Shown one piece after another: positions 1 to 8,045 of a stretch of DNA of 64,000 nt. The notes under the pieces were generated by a model. That model did no database searches, had not been told where the DNA came from, and saw only the letters and a program-made list of their open reading frames with translations. The stretch is taken from the NCBI RefSeq assembly GCF_002305875.1, contig NZ_CP022098.1, forward strand, positions 11,098,001 through 11,162,000, given 5' to 3'. The first letter of the stretch is position 1. Every line of letters begins with the position of its first letter. This stretch comes from Cystobacter fuscus. GTDB taxonomy: Bacteria; Myxococcota; Myxococcia; Myxococcales; Myxococcaceae. Both the position numbers and the translations under genes were made by a program.

Positions 1-435
1 CGATTGCAATCCCAGCAGGGCCTTCGGCTTGCCGAACGCCGTGCGCCACGCGCCAATGCCCAGCACCGCCAGGTAGCGCGGTTGGTAGCGCCGCACCTTG
101 GCCTCCAGCTTCCGACCGCCCTCGGCGTAGTCCCGCGCCGTCAGCGAGTCCGCCGCGACCGACGCCTCCTCCACCACGTTGGTGATGCCGTAGCCACGCA
201 CGAGCAACTCCCCCTGCTCGTGGGGGGAGAGCAACCGGTCCGTGAAGCCCGAGGCGTACAGCGCCGGCCAGAAGCGGTTGCCCGGCCTCGCGAAGTGGTG
301 GCGCACGACGGCCGAGTACACGCTCGGGTTGATGCCGCAGAAGAGGACCTTCAGGCCGGGAGCGATGACGTCCTGCATCTTCGCTCCCACCGCGGCCAGC
401 AGCTCCTCCCTCGTGGGTCTGTGAGTCGACTTCAG
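1..435 (-). CDS. mug: G/U mismatch-specific DNA glycosylase (Mug), 3' end cut by window edge
   Basis: Removes uracil or thymine mispaired with guanine in double-stranded DNA (uracil-DNA glycosylase superfamily). The family signature is plain: APGLKVLFCGINPS, then HHFARPGNRFWPALYASGFT, then YGITNVV, which align with E. coli Mug from its residue 5 onward. The last codons lie beyond base 1, so the C-terminal motif is not visible. Start choice: no ATG/GTG lies before the conserved PTREELLAAVGA segment; a CTG at 433-435 has GGGAGGA just upstream and is my choice, with GTG (390) or ATG (378) as shorter alternatives. It follows the decarboxylase gene by 44 bp in the same direction. Identity is secure; the CTG start is an inference. 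Confidence 0.85.
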   Translation of the reverse strand, partial: MKSTHRPTREELLAAVGAKMQDVIAPGLKVLFCGINPSVYSAVVRHHFARPGNRFWPALYASGFTDRLLSPHEQGELLVRGYGITNVVEEASVAADSLTARDYAEGGRKLEAKVRRYQPRYLAVLGIGAWRTAFGKPKALLGLQS

Positions 436-479
436 GCGTTCCTCCCGGTGACTCGACCTCTACCGTCGGGCGCGCCCCG

Positions 480-2000
480 CTATTCCCCACTCCCCGCGAG
501 CGCCACGAGCCGCTCCCAGACCGCGCGCACATGCCGCTCCTCGGTGCGCACCGCGCCGATGGCCAGGCGCAACACATAGCGCGCCGGCGCCCCGTCCACG
601 CCGGGCAGCACCGTATGGGAAAGGAACGCCTGGCCGCTCGCGTTGAGCCGCTCCAGCAGCAGGCGGTTGCGCGTGTCCGTGTCCCCCGGCACCTCGCCCG
701 GCCGGGGCTTGAGCCGGAAGCACACCAGGGCGAGCGAGCGGGGCACGGCCAGCTCGAAGCGCGCGTCCTCCTCGACCCACGCGGCGAAGCGCTCCGCCAG
801 CCGGATGTGCTCGCGCAGGTACGTGCGCAGCCCCCGGGCCCCATAGTGGCGCAGCACGAACCACAGCTTCAGCGCGCGGAAGCGGCGGCCGAGCGGCACC
901 TGCCAGTCCCGGTAGTCGATGACCGCGCCGCTCGCGCTGGCCGCGTTGCGCAGGTACTCGGGCGTCACGCTCAGCGCGTCGACCAGGGCCTTGCGATCCC
1001 TCGTGTAGAAGGCGTTGCAGTCGAAGTTGGTGAGCAGCCACTTGTGCGGGTTGAAGGCAAAGGAGTCCGCCACGTCCAGCCCGTCACGCAGGGCCGCGTA
1101 CTCGGGGCACACCAGCGCCGAGCCCGCCCACGCCGCGTCCACGTGCAGCCACCCGCCCGAGGCGCGCACCCCGGTGCGCTCCCACACCTCGCCCACGGCG
1201 CGCACCGGATCCATCGCTCCGGAGGACGTCGTCCCCAGGGACGCGCACACGAAGAGGGGCTGGCGGCCCGCGGCCAGATCCTCGCGCACCGCCTTCTCCA
1301 GCAGGTCCGGGCGCAGGGCGTAGCCGGCATCCGTGTCGATCTGCCGCACGTGCACGCTGTCCTGCGCTCCGTTCGCCACGCCCGCGAGCATGGCCGCCTT
1401 GAGCACGGAGGAGTGCGTCTGGGTGGAGGTATAGGCCACCCACTCCGCCTCGCGGCCGAGCGCGCGCCGCGCCCGCTCGCGCGCCGCCACCAACGCCACG
1501 AGCGCGGCCTCGCTGGCGGTGCCCTGGATGACACTTCCCCCCGTGCCCGAGCTCGAGAGGAAGGTGGCGGGCAGGCCGAGCAGCTCGCCCAGCCAGTCCA
1601 GCACACGCGTCTCCAGCTCGGTGGCGGCGGGGCTGGTGGACCAGAGCATGCCCTGCACGCCCAGGCCCGCGGACAGCAGCTCGCCGAGCACCGCGGGCCC
1701 CGAGGCATTGGACGGGAAGTAGGCGAAGAAAGAAGGGGACTGCCAGTGGGTGAGGCCCGGCAGCACCACGTCCTCCAGGTCGCGGAAGATGGCCTCCCAG
1801 CCCTCGGCGCCCTCGAGGCCCTCCTCGGGCGCATGCGCGGGCAGCTTCGCCGCCACCTCGCCCGGCGCCACCGCCGCGCGCACGGGGAAGGACTCCAGCC
1901 GCGCCCAGTAGTCGGCGATCCAATCCACCATCCGGTGACCCAGTCGCCGGAACTCCTCCGGGCTCAGGTGGGGCACCGCCTTCTCACGCGCATCGCTCAT
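480..2000 (-). CDS. Group II PLP-dependent amino-acid decarboxylase (aromatic-L-amino-acid decarboxylase-like)
   Basis: 506 residues, the usual size for the family that decarboxylates tryptophan, tyrosine or related amino acids to amines. The PLP-binding lysine is K320 in NPHKWLLTNFDC; the cofactor-pairing aspartate is in HVDAAWAG about 30 residues before it. The N-terminal LTHWQSPSFFAYFPSNAS segment is the conserved substrate-side stretch of animal, plant and bacterial aromatic decarboxylases. The ATG is preceded by GAGGAGGAAG at good distance. It is followed by mug and preceded 71 bp upstream by the MYXO-CTERM protein gene, all leftward. Which amino acid is used cannot be read from the sequence; phenylacetaldehyde-synthase-type activity is possible in this fold. 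Confidence 0.9.
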   Translation of the reverse strand: MSDAREKAVPHLSPEEFRRLGHRMVDWIADYWARLESFPVRAAVAPGEVAAKLPAHAPEEGLEGAEGWEAIFRDLEDVVLPGLTHWQSPSFFAYFPSNASGPAVLGELLSAGLGVQGMLWSTSPAATELETRVLDWLGELLGLPATFLSSSGTGGSVIQGTASEAALVALVAARERARRALGREAEWVAYTSTQTHSSVLKAAMLAGVANGAQDSVHVRQIDTDAGYALRPDLLEKAVREDLAAGRQPLFVCASLGTTSSGAMDPVRAVGEVWERTGVRASGGWLHVDAAWAGSALVCPEYAALRDGLDVADSFAFNPHKWLLTNFDCNAFYTRDRKALVDALSVTPEYLRNAASASGAVIDYRDWQVPLGRRFRALKLWFVLRHYGARGLRTYLREHIRLAERFAAWVEEDARFELAVPRSLALVCFRLKPRPGEVPGDTDTRNRLLLERLNASGQAFLSHTVLPGVDGAPARYVLRLAIGAVRTEERHVRAVWERLVALAGSGE

Positions 2001-2071
2001 CTCGACTTCCTCCTCGGGGGGTGCCTCTTACGACAGCCCCACGAGGATGGGTAGCGAGCGCGAAGGCGCGT

Positions 2072-3082
2072 CTACCAGCGCCGCCACCGCCGCAGCAGTC
2101 CCGCGAGCCCCCACAGCGCCAGGACTCCGAGCGCCCCGCCGGTGCTCGAGCACCCGACGGCGTGGGCCTGCTCCCCCGGCGGCGGAAGCACGGTTCCCGT
2201 TCCCGGCGTGGGCGACGAGGAGTCCACCGGTGTCTCACCCGCTGGAGGCGTCTCCGTCCCGGGCCCGGATCCGGGCGTGCTCGCGTCCACCGGCCCCGGA
2301 GTCCCCGCGTCCGTCGGTGCCGGAGTGCCCGCGTCCACGGGAGCCGGCGTGCCCGCGTCCACCGGCGTGGGCGGGGGTGCTGGAGGGGGCATCACGTCCG
2401 CCAGTTGCGTCGCCTGCGTGTAGCCATCGTGGTAGACGACGCCCACGGGCTTCACGGTGTCGCTGCGGTAGAGGCCCAGCTTCAGGTAGACGCCATCGCC
2501 CTCGTACAGCGTGGCGTACTTGTACTTGGACAACACACGCTGGCCATTGAGCCACAGCTCCACGAAGCCCACGGACGCGCTCGAGGACCACTTCACGTGG
2601 AAGACGAAGTCGTGCCACACGCCGCGCACGAGCTTCGTCTTCCAGGGCGTGACGCTGTCGGAGAGCGTGAGCCGCATCTCCTCGCCCTTGACGAAGAACT
2701 CCACCGGCGGCGAGCCACAGCACCCCGAGTGGTGCCACTGGGTGAAGACCTGCCACGCGTCCACGCTCGGGTAGTCCGTGGGGAACATCACCTGCCAGCG
2801 GTAGTAGTACTCCGAGCCCTCCTTCTCCTGCCCCATGTAGACGAGCTCGTTGCGATTGCCGCTCGAGTCGATGGGATCATCGCCCTGACGCACCGTGGCC
2901 TTGAGGGCGTAGCGGCCCTGGAAGGCGGGCGACTGCACGATCTGCAACCGGTCCGCGCTCACCCGTTGCGCGCGGGTGTACTGGGTGATGCCTCCCGTCT
3001 CGAAGTCTCCCCTCCAGACGACACCCGCCCATGACAGGCCCGGCATCAACACGGCGAACAGCGCAAGCGGGAGTCTTCTCAA
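2072..3082 (-). CDS. Exported polysaccharide-lyase-like protein with MYXO-CTERM sorting tail
   Basis: 336 residues. The best start is a TTG at 3082: it follows GAGGAGG and gives a clean signal peptide (MRRLPLALFAVLMPGLSWA). An earlier in-frame TTG at 3112 has no ribosome site. The body (GDFETGGITQYT..., YRWQVMFPTDYP, VFTQWHHSGC, LVRGVWHDFVFHVKWS, LWLNGQRV) matches the concanavalin-like jelly roll of heparin-lyase-I/glucuronan-lyase-like proteins. A linker rich in Pro, Thr and repeated VDAGTPAP units follows, then the tail AVGCSSTGGALGVLALWG plus arginines: invariant Cys, one hydrophobic helix, basic end. That is the MYXO-CTERM signal, processed by a myxosortase and leaving the protein on the outer surface. 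Lyase activity is family inference. Confidence 0.8.
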   Translation of the reverse strand: MRRLPLALFAVLMPGLSWAGVVWRGDFETGGITQYTRAQRVSADRLQIVQSPAFQGRYALKATVRQGDDPIDSSGNRNELVYMGQEKEGSEYYYRWQVMFPTDYPSVDAWQVFTQWHHSGCCGSPPVEFFVKGEEMRLTLSDSVTPWKTKLVRGVWHDFVFHVKWSSSASVGFVELWLNGQRVLSKYKYATLYEGDGVYLKLGLYRSDTVKPVGVVYHDGYTQATQLADVMPPPAPPPTPVDAGTPAPVDAGTPAPTDAGTPGPVDASTPGSGPGTETPPAGETPVDSSSPTPGTGTVLPPPGEQAHAVGCSSTGGALGVLALWGLAGLLRRWRRW

Positions 3083-3317
3083 AGGGCCTCCTCGGAAACG
3101 TCTGGCATCCAACGGGGGGGCCCCAAGCTTTCATGTTCGGGTTTTATTTCAAGCGGCTGTCATTTCTATGGCCTCGACCGTAGGGCAGACAGGCATTGGA
3201 GCGCCTGTCGCCGGCGCTGTCGTCCGCCGACATGGACGCTGCAAAAGTGTGCTCTGGAGGATGCCGGGAAACCGGCCCTTGCTTGACGGGGTGCTCCCCC
3301 GGCCAAAGGGTACGGAG

Positions 3318-4238
3318 GTGAATTCCCAGGACGAGGCCCTCATCGAGCTCGGACGCGCGCTGCGCTCCGCCGGCTACCACTTCATCACCGTGACGCCCGA
3401 GACCCACCGACGCGTCAATGCCCGCCACTCCTCGGAGACGGCGCGCTCGCTGCGCGATGTGTTTGGCTGGAATCGCCCCTTCGCCGCGCAGGTGCTGCCC
3501 TCCCCCATGCTGGCGCTGTTGGACCGCGCGCGGATGGTGGAGAAACAACCCGATGGGCGGCTGCGCAGCCTCGTGCGCTACTCCAGCCTGGGCCCGGGGC
3601 TCTACCTCCACGAGGCCTATCCGACCACGAACAAGGACGCCGTCTTCTTCGGTCCGGACACCTACCGCTTCGCCTCCCTGCTCGCGCGCGTGCCGGGCCA
3701 CTTCCGGCGCGCGGTGGACGTGGGCTGTGGCTCGGGGGCTGGCGGCCTGTCCATCGCCCACCGGGTGGACACGCTCGTGCTCGCCGACGTGAACGAGCGG
3801 GCGCTGCGCTTCTCGCGCATCAACGCCGCGCTCAACGGGGTGTCCCACGTGGAGGTGCTCACGAGCGATGCGCTGGGCGGCGTGCCGGGCGAGGTGGATC
3901 TCGTCATCGCCAACCCGCCCTACCTGGTGGACGAGGGCGCGCGCACGTACCGCGATGGTGGCGGCCCCCACGGCGTGGACCTGTCCGTGCGCTTCACCCA
4001 GGAGGCCCTGCGCCGCCTGTCGCCCCGCGGCACGCTCGTGCTCTACAGCGGCGCGCCCGTGGTGGACGGCGAGGACCAGTTGCACTCGGCACTCGCTCCA
4101 GTGCTCGCCGAGGCCCGGGCCCACTTCCAGTACGAGGAGTTGGATCCGGATGTCTTCGGCGAGGAGCTGGAACAGCGGCCCTACGCGAACGTGGAGCGCA
4201 TCGCCGTGGTGTCGCTGGTGGCCACGCGCCCGGCGTGA
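3318..4238 (+). CDS. Class I SAM-dependent methyltransferase (HemK/PrmC-like fold)
   Basis: 306 residues from the GTG at 3318 (AAAGGGTACGGAG upstream); an in-frame ATG at 3261 is the alternative and gives 19 more residues. The SAM-binding motif is AVDVGCGSGAGGLSIA, the acidic ribose-binding residue is the D in VLADVNERAL, and the catalytic NPPY (DLVIANPPYLVDEG) is the tetrapeptide of enzymes that methylate a planar amide or amine nitrogen. The N-terminal 120 residues (TPETHRRVNARHSSE..., SLVRYSSLGPGLYLHEAYPT) are not the PrmC substrate domain, so the target is unlikely to be release factors. The 3' end overlaps an antisense relic. Substrate unknown. Confidence 0.75.
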   Translation: MNSQDEALIELGRALRSAGYHFITVTPETHRRVNARHSSETARSLRDVFGWNRPFAAQVLPSPMLALLDRARMVEKQPDGRLRSLVRYSSLGPGLYLHEAYPTTNKDAVFFGPDTYRFASLLARVPGHFRRAVDVGCGSGAGGLSIAHRVDTLVLADVNERALRFSRINAALNGVSHVEVLTSDALGGVPGEVDLVIANPPYLVDEGARTYRDGGGPHGVDLSVRFTQEALRRLSPRGTLVLYSGAPVVDGEDQLHSALAPVLAEARAHFQYEELDPDVFGEELEQRPYANVERIAVVSLVATRPA

Positions 4239-4663
4239 TGCACCTGTGAGACGAGGCACGCGGCGCTGCCGCCCAAGACCTCGAAGCCCAGGGTGTCCAG
4301 CACACGGGCCCGGGCCCGCTGCTCCTGCTGGCGCTCGCCGTGGACGGGCGAGGCGAGCAACGCCCGCATCCGCCCACGCTGGGAGTGCAGCACGGCGTTG
4401 TCCTTGGCGAACACGGAGTCATACGCGCCATGAACGAAGGGCAGGGAGATCAACTCGGCGCCCGCCTCGAGGAGGGCGCGGCGGTAGGCCTGATGCTGGG
4501 CGCGCGCGTGACGCCAGTTGACGGCACCAATCCTCATATGCGGGTTGATGCTCCAAGCCACTTGATAGGCACAGTCCACCGTCTGGATGGCGCACTGATT
4601 CCTCTCACAACGAATCTCGCTGATCGCGAACGTCAGCGATGACTGGCTTGTGACCGCGAGCAT
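4181..4663 (-). pseudogene. 3'-truncated amidinotransferase / arginine-deiminase-like gene
   Basis: From the ATG at 4663 (GGGAGAAGG upstream) the reading frame encodes TVDCAYQVAWSINPHMRIGAVNW, then LLEAGAELISLPFVHGAYDSVF and KDNAVL, the N-terminal third of the dimethylarginine-hydrolase/amidinotransferase superfamily (the NPxM and AYDSVF..KD segments bind the guanidino substrate). Similarity stops near 4275 (LGFEVLGG); the following residues are unlike the family and the frame runs into the antisense 3' end of the methyltransferase gene. The catalytic His and Cys blocks, which should lie further on, are missing. It is therefore most likely dead. The divergent start of the next gene lies at 4729. 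Confidence 0.6.
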
Positions 4664-4728
4664 CCCCACCTTCTCCCTTGTATGCGCCTCGGCATCACGC
4701 CGAGGCACCAGTCAGGAGGGTGTGCACC

Positions 4729-5670
4729 ATGGCGGGGTTTGGAGAGAGCGGGAGCTCGGAGAAAGTGCAACTCGGTGCGCTCCTCGGTGAAGGGGCGAGC
4801 GAGCAAGAGCAGAACGCGCTCCACCGGGTGCTCCTTCAATTCAACAGAGCACGGCTGCGACCAACGCTTCCCCATGAGGATTGGCGCGAGGAGGTGACGC
4901 GCGAGACACGGCTGCGCCTGTTGGAGGGAGAGTTCGTCGAGCGCGAGCGCGCGCTCGTGGCCGAGCGGGCCGCCGAGGCGCCCGAGGAGCCCGAGGCCTT
5001 CGTGGCCTGGTTCGAGGAGCTGAAGCAGACGGGTCCGGGACAGGGAGACCCGCTCTTCGCGTGGCTCGCCACGGAGGCGCCGCTGGAGCCCTTCCATTGG
5101 TTCCTCACCCAGGAGTTCGCGGGCGAGGCGGGCTTCGATGACCTGGTGGCGCTGACCCAGGTGAAGCTGCCCACGCAGGCCAAGCTGGAGCTGGCGCGCA
5201 ACTACTGGGACGAGATGGGCCGGGGCCGAGAGGACGCGATGCATGGGCCCATGCTGTCGCAGCTCGCCACGGCGCTGCACCTGCGCCCCACGGACGAGGG
5301 CACGGTGTGGGAGGCGCACGCGCTGGCCAACCTCCTCGTCGCGCTCGCCGCCAACCGCCGCTACACCTACCAGTCGGTGGGCGCGCTGGGCGCGGTGGAG
5401 CTGACGGCGCCGGGACGCTCGGCGTGCGTCAACGCGGGCCTGCAACGGCTCGGCTTCAAGATGCCGGTGCGGCGCTACTACGCCGTGCATGCCACGCTGG
5501 ACGTGAAGCACTCCGAGGCCTGGAATCGCGAGGTGCTCAAGCCCCTGGTGGCGGCGGATCCCCGCGTGGCGCGGCCCATCGCGGAAGGAGCGCTGATGCG
5601 CCTCAACGCGGGCGCCCGGTGCTTCGAGCGCTACCGCCACGAGCTGGGGCTGAAGCTGTCCCGGGCCTGA
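4729..5670 (+). CDS. Iron-containing redox enzyme family protein (haem-oxygenase-like fold)
   Basis: 313 residues, ATG preceded by AGGAGGG at 8 bp. The segments PFHWFLTQEFAGEAGFDDLV and ARNYWDEMGRG with MH shortly after give the Glu/His pattern of the all-helical haem-oxygenase-like di-iron proteins annotated as iron-containing redox enzymes. Members often act on fatty acids or amino acids with O2 in natural-product pathways, but no pathway partner is visible here: the left neighbour is a relic and the right neighbour is the AstA-like gene 233 bp away. N-terminal 80 residues are acidic and helical with no motif. Fold assignment is fairly good, function unknown. Confidence 0.65.
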   Translation: MAGFGESGSSEKVQLGALLGEGASEQEQNALHRVLLQFNRARLRPTLPHEDWREEVTRETRLRLLEGEFVERERALVAERAAEAPEEPEAFVAWFEELKQTGPGQGDPLFAWLATEAPLEPFHWFLTQEFAGEAGFDDLVALTQVKLPTQAKLELARNYWDEMGRGREDAMHGPMLSQLATALHLRPTDEGTVWEAHALANLLVALAANRRYTYQSVGALGAVELTAPGRSACVNAGLQRLGFKMPVRRYYAVHATLDVKHSEAWNREVLKPLVAADPRVARPIAEGALMRLNAGARCFERYRHELGLKLSRA

Positions 5671-5903
5671 GACACGGCACCGGCCCGAGAAGTGTCCACG
5701 CGCTGCTCGCGGATCTGCACCAAGCCATCTCCTGGGCTCATGCCCGGGGACGTTGAAACGTGTCAGGCAGCCGGGCGAGCATGAAAGCCAACGCAACGCG
5801 TCGCATCCGGAAGGACGGGAGCGGCTGACGGTTCCCCCTGGTGGTGTAAGGTGATTTCTCGCAGCGCCCTCTCCCAAGGGGGGAAAGAGGCGCGGGTGCC
5901 CCC

Positions 5904-6929
5904 ATGCTCGTCTTGCGCGATGTCCAGAAGACCGACCTGCCCGGCCTGAAGCGGCTCGCCGCGGTGCTCAACACCGTCAACCTGCCCAACAACGAGGAGA
6001 CGCTCGAGGCCATCATCGACAAGTCCGTGAAGAGCTTCTCGGACAAGGTGAAGGATCCCTTCGAGCGCGAGTACCTCTTCGTGCTGGAGGACGTGCGCAA
6101 CGAGCTGATCATCGGCACGTCGATGGTCATCGCGCAGCACGGCACCTACGAGGCCCCGCACATCTACTACGACGTGTCCGAGCGCGAGCACTACTCGGCC
6201 AGCATCGGCCGGCACTTCCGGCACAAGGTGCTCTCCATCGGCTACAACTACGAGGGCCCCACGGAGATTGGCGGCCTCGTGGTGGATCCGCCCTACCGCG
6301 CCACGCCGGACAAGCCCGGCAAGCAGCTGTCCTACGTGCGCTTCCTCTTCATGGCCATGCACAAGCGGCTGTTCCGCCCGCGGGTGCTCGCCGAGCTGCT
6401 GCCCCCGCTGATGCCCGACGGGCGCAGCCTGCTCTGGGAGGCGTGTGGCAAGAAGTTCACCGGGCTCGATTACCAGGAGGCGGACCGGCTCAGCCGGCAG
6501 AACAAGGAGTTCATCAAGGAGCTCTTCCCCTCCTCGGACATCTACGCCTCGCTCTTCCCCGAGCGCGTGCAGAAGGTGCTCGGCGAGGTGGGGCCCAACA
6601 CCCAGGGCGTGCAGCGGATGCTCGAGCGCGTCGGCTTCCGCTACGTGGAGCGCATCGATCCGTTCGATGGCGGCCCGCACTTCGAGGCCAACCTCGCGGA
6701 CATCACCCTCGTGCGCCGCTACCGCTCGGTGAAGCTGGCCGCGGAGGACTTCGACCTGGAGGGCGATGACGTGCTCGTCGGCTACGAGCGCGACTCGGGG
6801 CGCAACCGCTTCCGCGCGGTGCGCACCATGGCCCGGCTGGACGACAAGACGGCCTACCTGCCCGCGCGCGCCAAGCAGTTGCTGGACGCGCCCGTGGGTG
6901 CCCGGCTCTCCATCATCCCCTTCGACTGA
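5904..6929 (+). CDS. astA: Arginine N-succinyltransferase family protein (AstA-like)
   Basis: 341 residues, full length for AstA, a GNAT-fold enzyme that transfers succinyl from succinyl-CoA to arginine as the first step of the AST arginine-degradation route. Family blocks are visible: MLVLRDVQKTDLPGL at the start, LEDVRNELIIGTSMV, EIGGLVVDPPYRA, YVRFLFMAMH, LWEACGKKFTGLDYQEAD, and VGPNTQGVQRMLERVGFRYV. The protein lacks neighbours for the later steps (AstB-E), so it may act alone or with genes elsewhere. An arginine-metabolism relic (4181-4663) lies 1.2 kb upstream, which may be coincidence. In myxobacteria such single copies can have a related acyltransferase role. Confidence 0.85.
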   Translation: MLVLRDVQKTDLPGLKRLAAVLNTVNLPNNEETLEAIIDKSVKSFSDKVKDPFEREYLFVLEDVRNELIIGTSMVIAQHGTYEAPHIYYDVSEREHYSASIGRHFRHKVLSIGYNYEGPTEIGGLVVDPPYRATPDKPGKQLSYVRFLFMAMHKRLFRPRVLAELLPPLMPDGRSLLWEACGKKFTGLDYQEADRLSRQNKEFIKELFPSSDIYASLFPERVQKVLGEVGPNTQGVQRMLERVGFRYVERIDPFDGGPHFEANLADITLVRRYRSVKLAAEDFDLEGDDVLVGYERDSGRNRFRAVRTMARLDDKTAYLPARAKQLLDAPVGARLSIIPFD

Positions 6930-6950
6930 GCCGCCCCCGGGCGCCTGGCC

Positions 6951-8045
6951 TCACGGGGCGGCCGGAGCACGCACCACCCGGTGCTCGCCGCGCAAGAGCG
7001 CGAGCCACCGCTCTCCGGCCTCCACCGAGGGACGGCCGGGCTCCACCACGGCGAGCGCCAGGTGGGTGGTGGGCAGGACGGCGTCCAGCGACGTGGGATC
7101 CAGATCCAACACCCCCCCCCCCGCGAGCCCCACGCGCACCCAGGCATGGGGCCGGGCGGGGCCCCCGTCCACGACGAGCAGGCCCTGCACCAGTGCCACG
7201 CGCTGCCCCCGCGCCGCCGCCCGGGCCGCGAAGCGCGAGGCATGTGCCAGACACCCTCCCGCCTCGCCCTCTCCCGTGTCGCTCCAGTCCGCCGCGCTCG
7301 GCAGCTTCTCGGGAAAGGCCGCGTGGACCTCCCGCGCGAGCGCGCGTGCTGGCGCCTCCCGCCACTCCGTCAACCACGCGGGGCGCCGCGCGAGCGGCCA
7401 GGGGGGCTCGAAGCCGAGCACGCCCCGGTCGCCCTCCACGGGCACGCCGTCCACGAAGAGCTCCGGCGGCGCGCGCAGCCGCGTGCCCGGGGGCACCTGG
7501 GTGAAGCGCGATTCCCCCACCTCCAACGCGACCATCCGCCCCCGCGAGTCATAGCGCGCGGAGAAGGGCTGGCCGAACAGCGTCCCCTCGACGCGGTCCT
7601 CCTGGAGCGAGGTGACACAGTGGGGCCCCTCGCGTCCGGACAGCTCCTCGCGGCCGAGCACGCATCCGCTCGCGGACGGCTTGTGCCACAGCCACAACGC
7701 CTGGGACACGCTCGAGCGGCCCTCCACGGTGCCCTCCTCGCCCAACGCCACGGTCTCCTCCCGCGTGCGCTGCCCCACGTGTTCCCCGCGGGTGTGCAGG
7801 TGCCGTGAGGTGTAGGTAAAGCGCCGGGCCCCGGGGGAGAGCGAGAGGGTGACGAGTCCGACCGGAACGCCCTTCCAGGCGAAGACGAAGCGAGCCTGCT
7901 CGGTCGCGGGGGCCGGGGGCCCGCCGCCCCTTGCTGGCAGTGCGAGCAGGAGCACGGGCAGAAGCACGCGCCGGGCGCTCCCTCGCGACGAGATGAGGAC
8001 CCCATGGGCGAGGCGGGATACGGTGATGGGACCTCGGTCTCTCAT
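6951..8045 (-). CDS. Exported transglutaminase-like protein
   Basis: 364 residues from the ATG at 8045; a GTG at 7967 is a real alternative because it would begin right at the hydrophobic segment [14 protein letters not shown] and avoid overlapping the divergent gene starting at 8026. The N-terminal half resembles DUF3108-like beta-rich export proteins ([20 protein letters not shown]). The C-terminal half carries [18 protein letters not shown], then [10 protein letters not shown] and [11 protein letters not shown], which fit the Cys-His-Asp triad of the transglutaminase/peptidase-like superfamily. Such domains usually cleave or rearrange peptide bonds in the envelope. It converges with the AstA-like gene with only about 20 bp between stops. 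Catalytic role is inference. Confidence 0.65.
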   Translation of the reverse strand: MRDRGPITVSRLAHGVLISSRGSARRVLLPVLLLALPARGGGPPAPATEQARFVFAWKGVPVGLVTLSLSPGARRFTYTSRHLHTRGEHVGQRTREETVALGEEGTVEGRSSVSQALWLWHKPSASGCVLGREELSGREGPHCVTSLQEDRVEGTLFGQPFSARYDSRGRMVALEVGESRFTQVPPGTRLRAPPELFVDGVPVEGDRGVLGFEPPWPLARRPAWLTEWREAPARALAREVHAAFPEKLPSAADWSDTGEGEAGGCLAHASRFAARAAARGQRVALVQGLLVVDGGPARPHAWVRVGLAGGGVLDLDPTSLDAVLPTTHLALAVVEPGRPSVEAGERWLALLRGEHRVVRAPAAP

